Shown here in pieces: positions 33,886 through 45,362 of a stretch of DNA of 64,000 bases (position 1 is its first letter; the number at the start of each line of letters is the position of its first letter). This DNA comes from Diplodia intermedia (taxonomy: Eukaryota > Ascomycota > Dothideomycetes > Botryosphaeriales > Botryosphaeriaceae). The position numbers were made by a program, and so were the translations under genes. Below the pieces are notes generated by a model. It had not been told where the DNA came from. It made no database searches and saw nothing but the letters and a program-made list of their open reading frames with translations. The stretch is taken from positions 124,001-188,000 of the forward strand of contig JAKEKT010000028.1 of assembly GCA_021495925.1 (NCBI GenBank). Reading direction: 5' to 3'.

Positions 33886-36349
33886 ATGCTCTCTCCAAGC
33901 AGCTCCTTCGCCATCATGCCTTTGTCACTGCCACGCGGTCCACTATGGGCATTACCACTCGTCCTGTCGCTCTTTGTTTCCGAGACCGCTGCCCAAACGT
34001 ACACTCTCGTGGACGATTACACGCCACATAACTGGTTTGAGCAATTCGATTTCTTCACAGTATGGCAGCCTTGTTCTCCGAGTCGCAATCGACTGATGTA
34101 CCATGGCAGGACGGAGATCCCACGAACGGCCACGTACAATATGTCAACGAATCATGGGCAACGCAGCACGGCCTTGTCGGCTACGGCGATAGCGTTTACA
34201 TGGGCGTCGACCACACAAACACCTATAGCGAGACGGGGCCGGGCAGGCCTAGTGTCCGCTTGGAGAGCAAGAAGGTGTACAACCACGGCTTGTTCATCCT
34301 CGACCTGAACCACATGCCCGTTGGCTGTGGCACATGGCCCGCTTGGTGGACTCTTGGAAAATCGTCCGAGTGGCCGGCTGGTGGAGAAATTGGTATTCTT
34401 CCAGACCGCGCAGTTCAATGAGATTCGAGGAGCTAACAAGACTCGTGTCCAGACATCATTGAGGGCGTCAACAACAATCTGAACAACACGAACAAAATCT
34501 ACACCAGCAATGGCTGCTCCATCACGGGCAAAGGCCAGACGGCAATTGCGGATTCGTTCGACTGTTCCGATGGCTGCGGGTCAGCCAATACCAGGACGGA
34601 CGGCTACGGGAATGGTTTCAACAAGGCAGATGGAGGCGTGAGTTCCCTTTTTCCGGACCCATTCCCGGAAGAAAGCAGGACGACCAATCAGAGCTGACAA
34701 CGTCAAAGGTCTACGCTATGGAATGGACCTCGCAATGGATCCGCATTTGGTTTTTCCCACGCTCCGGCGTCCCTGGCAGCATCGGCAAGGGCTCTCCAGA
34801 TATTTCCGAATTTGGAACCCCGACAGCCAATTTCCAGGGAGGATGCGACATTGACCAGCACTTCAAGGACCACACCATCATCTTCGACATCACCTTCTGC
34901 GGCGATTGGGCTGGTCCCACGTTCGACAGGTACGCCGGCTGTCCCATGACGGACAGTAATCCTTGGACAAGCTGCAACAACTTCGTAGCAAATAGCCCCG
35001 AGAGCTTCAAGGATGCATACTGGGACATCAACTCCATGCGAGTTTTCCAGAGAGGGAGTGGAGCAGTCCCGGCCGATCACTCGTCAGTCTCCATCTCGGA
35101 TGCTGTCGACCTGAGCTCAAGCGTGGGTGTACCGCTGGGCAAGAGCCGTGCTGTAGCACCGTCCTCAGCTATTTTTGCCGAGGGCGCCGACCCGCTACAA
35201 ACCTCCGCTACGCCTACCACTTCCAAGCGTCAGAAGACCGGTCTATCGTCGCCCTCACCCGGCCTTTCCAACAGTGGTGACTCGATCCCCGCCAACGCAG
35301 CATTCGGGACCGCGCCCCAGCAGCCAGCCTGCACCCCCATCGGCGGCTACGATGGCACGGGACTGATCGGCTACCGTCACGGCATCGGCGCAATCAGTGG
35401 CGGGTTGGCCATGTGCCAGGATGACTGTGCCGAGTCGGCCAAGTGCACCGCCGTGCTGTACGCGCACTACGAAAGCGACTTTGGCTCTCCGCTGGGCTAC
35501 TGGGACTGCTGGTGGGGTGCGCTGGATGTGGGTAGCGTGCTCTGCGGTAGCGGCGGGACTACCAGCAGTCGTAATGGGAAACGGGCCCACCTCCGTGCTC
35601 ACTCAAAGCGCAAGGTTCTGGCGAAGAAGCAGGGAACTGATACGTCGTCCAGCCCAAACATCGGCATCCGGAAAGAAGATTTCCAGGTCTTCATGACCAG
35701 GGGCGCAGGAGACGTGCTGTCTTTGTCGTCTTCCGACTTCGCATTCCCAACGGAACCTTCGACAGCTTCAGAGGTCCTCATCAGCAGCAGTTCTTCTTTC
35801 GTGTTCCTCGATTCCTTCGTATCGTCATCCTCAACATACAGCCCCTCTTCATCAACATCCGGGTTGGCTTTCGTTCCGGACTTGATGCCCGACGGCGCGC
35901 AGTCCTCCGTTGTCACACCCACCATCATCACGGGTGATGCCACCAGCACCACGCCCCTCCTCCCACCCTCCTTCGCGCAACCTCTCAGCACATCCACTAC
36001 ATTATCCGCGAGCCCGCGTCCCGCCTTGACCGCCAACTCCGACGCCGCCCAACTCTCCTACTACTACTCATCCCTCAGCTCCTCGCTCAGCTCGAGCCTG
36101 AGCTCCGAGCTGTACTTGTCAGTCTCCCAGCCCGGAGCTTATCCGCCCCCGCCTTCCTCCTCCCCCTCCACGATCCCGCAGTCCGCGTACTCGCAAGCCC
36201 GAGCCGCGGTGACGAGCTTGCTCGCGCAGCCGCAGCCGCTGCCGGCGTCTCCTTCATCGTCGTCGTCAAGACGCCACAGGAAGACGAGGACTGTGACGAT
36301 AACGGTGACGATGACGAAGCATGTGGGCGCGGATGGGAGGGTGCACTAG
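33886..36349 (+). CDS. Secreted GH16 endo-beta-1,3(4)-glucanase with Ser/Thr-rich tail
   Basis: Exons 33886-34059, 34110-34392, 34453-34637 and 34709-36349 give 760 residues; introns are 50, 60 and 71 nt. A signal peptide runs from either ATG 33886 or 33916 (MPLSLPRGPLWALPLVLSLF) to ETAAQ. The GH16 catalytic domain covers about 35-330: DDYTPHNWFEQFDFF; SVYMGVD; GTWPAWWTLG. The catalytic motif GEIDIIEG spans the exon 2/3 junction, with the nucleophile and acid/base as Glu151 and Glu156. SNGCSITG, WTSQWIRIWFFPRSGVPG and FCGDWAGPTF follow. After a Ser-rich linker comes a Cys-containing module (about 470-550: CTPIGGYDGTGLIGYRHG ... MCQDDC ... WDCWWG ... VLCG), then a long Ser/Thr/Pro-rich tail that is probably O-glycosylated. 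No GPI-type hydrophobic end is visible. It probably acts on wall or plant/microbial beta-glucans. Confidence 0.9.
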
Positions 36350-37206
36350 CCCAGCGTGCTGGCTGCATCGACGAATATGATGGGGCCTGCAGCGGTGGGT
36401 AGGGCGGTGGCGGCGGCGGCGGCGGCGGTGGTCCCGGTTTCGGAAGAGTTTTAAGAAAGAGGAAAGGAAGGGAGTGAGGTGAGGTGAGATGGTCATGTCT
36501 TCGTTGAGGGGGAGGCTGAGAGCGGGTGGGTAGCATGTTGGGATGGTAGAGTCTTGATTCTGTCCCCTCCTTACTTTTTCGTATTGTACTGTTTCTTCCT
36601 TTTCCTTGTCTTGGTGGCATTGGGAAGGTAGGTAATACTGGTATTGCCAATTCGCATATAGGCTCGCTTCTATGAAAAGTCGGTGGAGAGGAGAGGCGAG
36701 GAGGTAGGGCAAAGGGAAGGGACTTGAGTGGCTGCGGCGGAGAAATGGGTACATTGTCTTTTTGCTGCATGGTCCGCATGGGTTTTCGTTCTGGCATACA
36801 CGAAGTAGATCGGTGCGATCCATCTACTTAGAATGTATCGATGAGACAGATGCGCTTGCCCATTAACTTCTGCTTTTGTGCCCAAATCAGCCACGTGTGC
36901 AATGTTGAGGTGCGTCTGCGTAAAGCATTCATTATACCATGCGCTTTGGCCGAGTGCTGACCAACGCGCAATCCACTGCGAACCATAATTGCCAAAATAG
37001 GAAACAATATGAAAAATAAAAAAAGGAAACCATGCGGCAGTAGTTAAACAGCAAAAAGCCGCATCTCAGTGGTATCACGTCTTTCCCCCCTCTCCACCCA
37101 AAACCAAACCAAACAAACAAACCCGCCCTCCAAAATCCCAAACCACATTCCTCTCCCCCTCCCTCTCCGCCAGCAGCGCAACCACTCGCGCCCCCTACTC
37201 CTACTC
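36350..37206. other. Convergent intergenic region GH16 / DUF3602 gene
   Basis: About 860 bp between converging genes. It starts with a GGC/GGT microsatellite (about 36402-36432). The stretch near 37140-37206 is C-rich and is the 3' UTR of the minus-strand gene. No gene seen. Confidence 0.45.
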
Positions 37207-37795
37207 CTACTCCTTCTTCTCCCCCTTATGAAACAACTGCTTCACCTTCTCCCCCAACCCCTCCTTATGCGCCGCCGCCGCAGCACCACCACCACCACCG
37301 CCCTCCTGCCTCTCCGGCTGCGGCGAGCTATGCCCGCCGTACTCCCCGCGATGCACGTTGCCCTCGCCGCCGCGGCCGGTGTGGAAGTTCTCGTAGCCGG
37401 CGCCGGGCTGGCGCAGCGCCGTCTCGGGGACGACGTCTTGGCCCTGCAGTGCGGCGCGAGCGGCGGGCGACGCCGATCCGCTTTGCGGGTTGCTGTGGTT
37501 GTGGTTGTGGTTGCCAGTGCTGCCGATTTGCGGCGCCAGGCGCGGCGAGCCGATGTTGCCGGCGCCGCCGCGCCCCGTGCTGTAGTCCTTGCCCGGGCGC
37601 TCCGGCTCGCCCTGGATGCCTTCGCGCACGATTTCGCCGTCCGTGTAGACGGTGGGGTCGCGGCCGATGTTGCCGGCGCCTGTGTGCGTGTGTTTTGTTA
37701 GTCGGTGGTGTACCGGGGGAGGAGGAGAAGGTTGTTGGGGGCGGGGAATGTTTACCTCCGCGGCCGGTGGAGACGATTGGGTCGGTTGCAGGCAT
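37207..37795 (-). CDS. DUF3602 / Par32-like protein with TGRGGAGN repeats
   Basis: Exons on the minus strand are 37795-37756 and 37679-37207 with a 76-nt intron, giving 170 residues. Three copies of the family signature are visible: STGRGGAGNIG near residue 10 (spanning the intron), STGRGGAGNIGSP near residue 50, and HTGRGGEGNVHRG near residue 115. The intron interrupts the first signature exactly, which confirms the splice site. The C-terminus has Gly and Ala runs and a basic LGEKVKQLFHKGEKKE end. Par32 in yeast is a small disordered phosphoprotein in TORC1/nitrogen signalling that inhibits ammonium transporters; applying that role here is inference. The protein is probably disordered and cytosolic. 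Confidence 0.85.
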
Positions 37796-38778
37796 GGTTG
37801 GTTGGTTGGTGGCGGTGTTGGTTGTTTTTGTTAAGGTGGTGTTTGGTGGCTTGGAGGGTCGGAGTCAGAGAGCTTCGGCGAGCTCTCTGGCGGGGTGTCG
37901 GCGAGGTAAATAAAAGATTAGGTGGCTGTGACGTGCGAGACTCCTCAAAAGGCAGGAGCGCCCAAAAAGCAGGCGAGCGCCGGGCTCGAAGTATACAACC
38001 TATGCGGGCGCGCGCAGGGTGACCTCTGGCAACCCAATGACGCAACGCCGGGGCTGGCGAGACGTGGGATGCCTCGAGCCGATTCCATCATCCTGATCCA
38101 ACGGGAGCGCGCCGACGTCGCTCGCCATGGCCGCGGGCCGGTTGTCGGAGCATGACGAAGGGGTTAGTGCGAGTCGCGATGAAAAGCTCGCCTCGCATGT
38201 GCTAGTTTGTCGTATGGTGCGTGAGCTGACGAGATAAGGTGATGTCATCCCATTCGCCCCGCGCCCGCCGCACGTGCCGGCGCTGTTCCGCTCCTCTCCC
38301 CGAGTCCCCGAGTCCCCACGCGCCGCCGGCCCCGCGCCCGCCCTTTGCCAAGCCCATTGCTAAACCCCATTACCTACGGAGCTTTCTCCCGCCCAGTCTC
38401 GACGTCATCTTCCCGAAAATCAATCTCCGCCCCGATGTTTACATTCACTCGCTCAACGTTGGCTCGCTTAGGCAGTGATGCACCACTCTTCATGTCAGTG
38501 GGTAGCAAACGAATGTGGGTGGCATTAAATGCTCGCTGTGCCTATCTGGAAAGCCTGTAGTAAAGAGTCTTGGGTATCGCCTGCAATCCACCATGAACCC
38601 GCTCTACTCCACTACGCCAGGGAAGGAAAACCATCTGTATAACCGGGGGAAGATGAAAGAGTGAAACCCCACGTCGTCAACCCTCAATAATATCGTACAA
38701 CCCCCTGGAAAGAAAAGGGGAATATGAACGAGTGTAATCCCTGCTCGTCGAAACCCCGTCCTGCAACCACATCACCCT
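37796..38778. other. Intergenic region between two minus-strand genes
   Basis: About 980 bp holding the DUF3602 gene promoter and the 3' UTR of the ZZ-finger gene. Short repeats of GGTTGGTTGGTTGGTGG type follow the start codon region at 37796-37812. No gene recognised. Confidence 0.45.
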
Positions 38779-41700
38779 TTAGTCGAAGGCGATCTTGGTG
38801 TCGACAGGACCCCAGGCACCGCCACTCGTGGTGTCGCCAACGACTGGAGTAGTGCCGGCCCAATCGCCGGTAGTTCCAACGAAATCGCCGGACCAGTTGT
38901 TGCTGTCGTCCTTGGCCGTGTTGTTGCCTCCACCACCATTCTTCTTGCTTCCACCGCCATTGCCGCCCTTTGTGCTCTTCGAACCCTTCTGAATTCCACG
39001 GAGCGTCTCGTTCACTGGCTGAGGGCCCTTCTTGCCGTTGCCGATATCGACGTTATCCCTCATCTTCATGAGATCGTGGGAGCTGTCCTTGCAGCGCTCC
39101 TTCGTCTCGACGCAGTGGATGCAGATGTCGTAGGTATCATCGCCAGGGACGCACTTGTCGCATGACCACCACTCGTTGATGAGGGTGACGTTGCACCTGT
39201 CGCAGGTCATGGTCTCGTCGCCGCCAGAAGTACTCTTGGCCGCCGATGCCTTGCCCACCGATCCAGTTGCGTCGACGACGTTGTTCACCCACTCGTTGAT
39301 AGATTTGGGCTGCGAAGCGGCGACGCTCGGAGCCTTCCACTGCTGGCTTCCACCCGCCGTCGTCGCCTTCTTTTCACTCGCCGCCTTCGCCTCCGCTTCC
39401 TTCTTCTCAACCAACTGCGCAATCAACTCCTCCTTGCTCAACAGACTCAGCTTCCTCTTCCTCTCTTCCTCACGCTCCCTCGCTCTCTCCTTCTCAATCT
39501 CCTCCTTGCCCTTCCTGCCCAGAATCCTCGCCAGCATCTCTCCGCTACGGTACTTGAACCGGAACACCGCGTACGGCTGATCTAGCGTATCCATGTAGTT
39601 TGGCCTGGCCGTGGCGTGCGTGTACCCGTACGCCTTTCCGTGGTGCACATAGCTGTCGACGAGCTTCTCGCGGGGGGTGTGCTCGGGAACGACGTACGGC
39701 GCCTCCGAGGGAGCGAAGACCTCGGTCGGCGCGTCGGGGCTGGACTTGGGCTGCCGGTAGGGCGCGGCAACCGGAGCGCTCGGAGTCGTATTCTGCCAGT
39801 AGCTCTTGACGAAGGGCTGCTCCGGGACGATGGGCTTGTGCATGGAGGTGTTGGCTGCGGAGGACGCCGCCTTGTGCGAGCTGATGGTCTTCGCGACGGC
39901 TGGGAATTGCTCGACATGAGCCGTTGGAGTCGGGATAGCGCTACAGTCCCATTTGTTGTCGTCTGGAGCCTGCTGAGCGTTGTCTGCAGGGGTGGTCCAC
40001 TTGCTGTCAGCAGTAGCCTGTTGAGCGTCGTTGGCTGCGGGAGTAGTAGTGTCATAATTCCATTCAGCGCCGGTATTGTCTGCAGAGTTGTCGGCGGTTG
40101 CAGGCCCGAAGCTAATTTCTCCGCCAGTGTTGTCGTTACCCCACTTGGAATTGCCAGCATCGCCACCAGTATTACCGGCGTCGTTCTGCCAGTTGCCGCT
40201 GGCACCCGTGTCTTGCTGAGCACCACCAAAGTTCATCTCAGCTGGCTGATTCGGCTGCTCCTGAGGATCGGTCGGTCCCCAACCCCCGTCGCCGGCGGCC
40301 TTACTTCCATCTCCACCTTGAGCAGCTCCATTGCTATCCCAGGTGTCGCCAGCCCAGCCAGTGGTGTCTTGACCATTGAATTGACCACCCTGCTCATTGC
40401 CGGACTCATGGAATGTAGTGGTCGGTCCACCTTTGTTCGAACGCGATCCAGACTGCTGCTGCTTCTTGTAGACGGGGAGCCGATAGAAGGGGTTCGGGGT
40501 CGGGGTCCTGGCGCTATCCTTGGGATCCTGGCCGACCCAGCTACCGGGCATCTTGCAGTCATCGTCGCGTCTACTGGTCTCGGGAGCACGACGTGTGTTG
40601 TAAATAGGGTCTAGACGGCTAGCGCTAACGAGGCTGGTGTCTGCCTGGCCGGCGCGGTACGAAGAGAACTTCCCCGTCTGGCGGTTGGGGATCTGTTTGA
40701 CTAGGTCGGTAACATGTCCCTCGCGATAACCATCAGCCCATCGGACGTGGCGACTTACTTGATCTGAAGCCCTCGCCTGAGGGAGTTTGCGGGTGTCGAT
40801 GGTGCTGTAGGCACCGGCACGCGCCTCTCCACTCGTGCGAGGGCGGCGTTCAGCCTCGGACTTCGCCTGAGACTCGTACTCGCTTTGGGTGAGGTAAGAG
40901 GCAGACAGCGGAGGAGGGTCCTCATGTGCGGGGTGGGGGAAACGATCTCCTATCAGCAAATTAGACCCTTCAAAAACCCAGTACTCGTAGGGCCTGTCCA
41001 GAGGGATACCGTCATCTGCGCGAACACGGCGCCTCTGTCGGTGGCCGCTGTTGGCATTGCCGTGTTGGCCGTGCGCTCCGCTGGTAGGACGATACTGCTC
41101 GTAGTAGCTGCTGGACCTCTGCATCACTGGACCACGGGAGGGTACAGCGGCGTCGGGATGGGTGTCCCTCCAGCGCAGGTAGTCGGCATACGAAGGGCCG
41201 AAGTCATGGCGAGGAGGCGGGCTTGGAGAGGCCCTTCTGTGGTGAGAGTGGCGAGGACGGCGGCCTCTATCGTCGTGGTCGTGATAGTAGTCATAGCCCC
41301 GATCGTAGTAGCGGTCGTCACTGGGACCGTCAAGACCAGCGCCGAAGTTTTGGACTGGCGCATCGTCGGCGGCACCGTCGAACTTGCCATTCTCATCCGG
41401 GACAAACTTTGGCTTGATTTTGATAACCTTCTGCTTAGCAGCATTGCCGGTCTTTTCTGAAGTAGGCTTTGCCTTGGTGGCATTGGCAGGCCTGGCAGGT
41501 AGAGGAGCTGCCATCCCAGCAGGCACAGGCTGAGCCGAAAGGGGGTGGACACGGAGAACAACGACCTCAATGGTGCCGAGGTTGCCCAGAATGGTATCAT
41601 CAACGTTAGGTGCCTTGTCCGCGGAAGCTAGAATAGATGAGCAATATGAGTGGTCATGGCAAGAGGATCGACGTTTACGTACCAATGTTGAGGCTGTCGA

Positions 41701-42043
41701 AACTCCAAGCGCGGCCGACGAACTGGCCCTTGCCAGTCTTCTCCTCCTTCTGGAGAACACGAAAGTTGGTTTCGTAGAAGTCCGAGGGGACGGTGCCATC
41801 GGGCGGGATGAGGTTCTGACGGTGGCGATTGCATTGATAGACGCCATCGATGTAGACGAACATGGCTAAGCCTGGCGCAATGTAGCCACTCGACTTGAGG
41901 TGGATGCCAAAGCCGGTGCGCTCGATGGGGACGGCGACATAAGTCTCGACGAAGCCATCGCTGTAGTTCGTGCTGAACTCCTTGAGGGGAGCTCGCGACG
42001 GCTCCTTCTCGAGCGTGCAAGTCAGTTGCTTCAAGGTCGGCAT
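38779..42043 (-). CDS. ZZ-type zinc finger protein with GW/WG-rich disordered region
   Basis: Exons on the minus strand are 42043-41683 and 41627-38779 with a 55-nt intron (donor GTACGT), giving 1069 residues. The N-terminal about 145 residues form a beta-rich domain (FVETYVAVPIERTGFGIHLK; GLAMFVYIDGVYQCNRHR) that looks like the fungal DUF7918 type; this is from memory and moderately sure. The middle (about 150-880) is disordered, with basic, RGG-poor but Asp/Tyr-rich segments, then many Trp residues beside Gly, Asn or Asp (TGWAGDTW, GGWGPTD, GNWQND, SKWGND). A Lys/Glu helix precedes the ZZ finger at about 929-975, with zinc ligands in CDRC, CDKC, CIHC and a late Cys/His (ERCKDSSHD). The C-terminus has more GW motifs (NWSGD, DWAGT, AWGPVD). 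ZZ fingers bind peptides or N-degrons; tryptophan-Gly motifs can bind Argonaute. Both roles are inference here. Confidence 0.88.
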
Positions 42044-43430
42044 GATGCAGTGCGACGCGCGGTGCAGCGTCAGCCCGTGGAAGATCTAGTGGAGGATGGC
42101 TCAGCAGCGCGCGATGCGGCGTGCGCCTGAACTACTGAGTGCGGTAGGACGGCTTGCAGTGGCGGAAGACGCTGCTGCAGCCGAGGACGAGGGTGCGGAA
42201 TGAAGGTGGATGTTTGGAGTGGGAAGAGTTCGGGTTGGAAAAGGTCGGGAGGGTGAAGAAGAAAAACAAGCCAAAAACAGCAGGTGAGGCGTCTGCGCAG
42301 ATGGTCGTGGAAGTTGACCGAGCAACACCATGGCGCCAAAGTCATGATAGGACACATGTGCCGGCGATGCAGCAGATATCGCAGCCGGTGCACACGCCCG
42401 TGCTCTCCTGCGCACGCGCCCGATGCCTACGGCAGCCTACATCCTCCCGAAGACGCTGTGGGAGCCGCGCGACGTGGTGTGGTCTACGGAAGTGGCAGGA
42501 AGCGTCACGTGACCTGCAGCAGTCGACACAACCTCGTCTGGTAGAAGAGAGGAACTAGCGAGATGTGTCGCCCGTGTGTCGCAGAGATGCAATGAAGGAC
42601 CCTGAGCCGGAGGGACGGCCATGGGCGATTCCCATGGGACTGTGCTATCGATGAGTCTGCGGAAGCAATGGTGTCCTATGCTCTAGGTCCCTGCAAACCG
42701 GCGCGAAATCAGGCCAGCGCCCAACGGGTCTATGTTGCGAGCGTATCGTGAGCGACGCGGAGGCGGGGCGCGCGGCGAGCGGCGGCACCTAGGCCGTCTC
42801 GAGGAGCGGGGACGACGGCATTATGACATGCATACCGCGATGTTGCGGTTGCTGGTGAGAAGTGGAGCGAGCAACGGCGGCTCTGCTTTCGGCCTGGCCG
42901 GCCGGTGCAATTCCCCGCCTCGCAAGCGACCACTCCTCAACCTTCCCTCCCTTGCCCTCCGCGCCATCTCCTGTGCTGCAGCCCCTGCGCCACCCCGCTG
43001 CAGCCCTGCGACGCGTCCAACGTGCAGCGGGCAGCGGCAGCGGCGTGTCGAGACAGCAGGCGCCGGCGCGCGCGGGCAGGCGCGGCGGGCGGGCAGGCAG
43101 GCGCACGGCGGCGAAGCGTTGAGATGCAAACGCCAGGCGCGATGGCGGTAGCTATGCGGGCTATAACCATTTGACCTCGACACTCATTCCTCGCCGCCGC
43201 TGCGACCCGTACCACGGATCTGTCGCCGCGCACAGCCTGCCCAGGCAATATATCGCCCTGCGCCGCCCGGCGGCCACTCGTCCCCACGGCCTCCCCTCTG
43301 CTCGTATTTCCTATGCTCTGCTCGTTGCTTCAAGCCCAGCGTCGCTCCGCCATGCCATGACCTTCTCTTGCCGCCGTGTCCTACGCCCCCGGCCAGGCCC
43401 GCATTTTAGTCCCCGCCGTACGCTTTCATA
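42044..43430. other. Divergent promoter region ZZ-finger gene / 43431 gene
   Basis: About 1.4 kb between head-to-head genes, very GC-rich in the right half. Several short open frames occur on both strands but none has a recognisable motif. Confidence 0.45.
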
Positions 43431-45362
43431 ATGCAAGTTCTTTCTTTCCCTCCCCCCCGCCGCCATGTCCTCATGACGGCCCACAGGAACGGCGGCAGCA
43501 GGCAGGACCTGCTCGGCGCCCTGACCCTCGCCGTCGAGTCCGTCCATCCCGCCGCCGTCGGCACCATTGTCGACTACCTGGCCAGCCCGCTCTCCGACGC
43601 CGCCCTCTCCGACTTCATCCAGGTCCTGCGCGCCGGCGACGACGGCGACGACTGGCCGCAGTCCATGGCTCCGTCTGCCCAGACACGCCTCCTGGACCGC
43701 ATCAATCGTGCGAAGACGCGCTACGCCACCTTCCTGCGCGCCCGCAACCAGCATGACGTCCAGATCCAGTGGCCCTACGAGCACAGCCTGCGGACCCTGG
43801 GCCTGCTCCACAGCAGAGAGCTCGCCACTTTCTTCGAGCACCTATGGTCGCGCCGGTACACGCACTGTGCTGTTGGCAGCCTCGGCCCGCACTCGTACCG
43901 CTGCTTCAGCGTTGTCGTCGGCTCCGCCGACTTCGCCCGCCTCTGCACTTTCGCTCAGGACCGGCGTATTGCTGTGACCGAGAATGTGCTCCAGACCTTC
44001 GGCCCTCTTGAAAGAGCCAGGACGCCCCGCACCATGCAGGACATTCACCTGGAAATGGCAGGGGCTCTTCACGACATACACACTAATCGCTTCGACGCAG
44101 CCGCACCAGCCATTGAGCGCGGCAACGAGCCTTGGTTCCCCTTCCCGAATGTCATACGCCAGTCCAATGAAACCGTTGCCCCTCCCAGCATCGAGAACAT
44201 GCTGGGTAGAAGGCTCGACACTATCAAGGATTGGGACCGCGGCAAGGCTGGCGACGTGGTGTTGAGGAATGCTGCTCTCGCCAGAGGAAGTGGCCATTGC
44301 ATTGATACCGGCCGGCGACCAAATATGCCTTCTCACTGGAAAGGCCCCGACCACGACCCCCGGGAGGAATTCTTCCACGGCAGGTTGGGCGATAGGGGTG
44401 CTCGAGGCGCTGTTCATTGGCCTGAGCTTTCTGTCATCAAAGAAAGCCGCCAGTATGACAAGACAGCTCGCAGACCACCGCCGAAAGGCTACGAGATGGA
44501 TGCTTTGTCCGACTCGGGAAGTGATTCTGCTTCGGTTGCTGTTGCAAGTCTCTCGACTGTTAACGGCGACCTTCGGCGGATGAAGTCGTTTGTCCGAAAG
44601 CCTTCACGTGGCGAGATGGTGCAGCCCACACCGGCTGCACAAGAAATTGACATGGCGCAAGCGGAAGCTCTGCCAACCCCTCCGTCGCCAGATCAGGTCA
44701 TCCCAACGTCCGGGAGGCCACCAAGCGATACAGGATTGGCAACTCCACCCGACTCGGCATCGCCAGTCAAGCCTCAAGGCCCGAGCAAACGGTTCAATAC
44801 CAGGAAAGCTCTAAGCGCAGCATCAAAGGTTAGACCACGCCGTGCTCAAAGGCGCCGGTCTGCCCCCAACAAGACAAGTAGCAGCTCCACAACCACTACC
44901 AGCTCACGCTCTGAATCGACTTGCTCCATGGAGGACCTCAACAACCGGGGCAGTTCTACAACAGTGGATGCATCGTCACCAACAAATCTCTGGACGAATC
45001 CGTTCGAGGCTTGCAAAATCCCAGAAAGACGAGCAAGCTCTGGATTGGCCACCTTCTCGCCTACAAAGCAAGCGACGACCAGCGTCCAACACATCGAGGC
45101 TGTGGCCTTGTCAGTTACTGAGGGTGTCGTGTGTCCGCCGGTAGTGAGGGACGCAAAAGAAGTACACGTCGAGGAAATACCACGACAGAAATTACGGCAG
45201 ACGAGGGTTGCCTCGGCGATTGCGCCTATACATCGCAGCGCGGTCGATGCCCTCAAGGGCAGCATGAGTTCGAAGGATTCCATGGCGGAAGAAGCAGAAG
45301 GCCATGACCGAGGGTTAGATCACTGGACAAATGCCCAGGGTGGCACACAACTGCGACTGTAA
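43431..45362 (+). CDS. Conserved-looking fungal protein of unknown function (643 aa)
   Basis: Single open frame of 643 residues; an in-frame ATG at 43473 (MTAHRNGGSRQD) may be the true start because the bases between are a pyrimidine-rich, leader-like tract. The N-terminal half (about 15-300) is ordered-looking: alpha-helical LLGALTLAVESVHPAAVGTI, then LSDFIQVLRAG, LLDRINRAKTRYATFLRAR, and a stretch with LLHSRELATFFEHLWSRR. After about 320 it becomes Ser/Pro/Arg-rich and disordered, with motifs such as ALPTPPSPDQ and SPVKPQ that resemble proline-directed kinase sites. No catalytic or DNA-binding motif is recognised, and there is no signal peptide or membrane segment. The long open frame and clean codon pattern support a real gene; its role is unknown. 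It is divergent from the ZZ-finger gene. Confidence 0.75.
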   Translation: MQVLSFPPPRRHVLMTAHRNGGSRQDLLGALTLAVESVHPAAVGTIVDYLASPLSDAALSDFIQVLRAGDDGDDWPQSMAPSAQTRLLDRINRAKTRYATFLRARNQHDVQIQWPYEHSLRTLGLLHSRELATFFEHLWSRRYTHCAVGSLGPHSYRCFSVVVGSADFARLCTFAQDRRIAVTENVLQTFGPLERARTPRTMQDIHLEMAGALHDIHTNRFDAAAPAIERGNEPWFPFPNVIRQSNETVAPPSIENMLGRRLDTIKDWDRGKAGDVVLRNAALARGSGHCIDTGRRPNMPSHWKGPDHDPREEFFHGRLGDRGARGAVHWPELSVIKESRQYDKTARRPPPKGYEMDALSDSGSDSASVAVASLSTVNGDLRRMKSFVRKPSRGEMVQPTPAAQEIDMAQAEALPTPPSPDQVIPTSGRPPSDTGLATPPDSASPVKPQGPSKRFNTRKALSAASKVRPRRAQRRRSAPNKTSSSSTTTTSSRSESTCSMEDLNNRGSSTTVDASSPTNLWTNPFEACKIPERRASSGLATFSPTKQATTSVQHIEAVALSVTEGVVCPPVVRDAKEVHVEEIPRQKLRQTRVASAIAPIHRSAVDALKGSMSSKDSMAEEAEGHDRGLDHWTNAQGGTQLRL

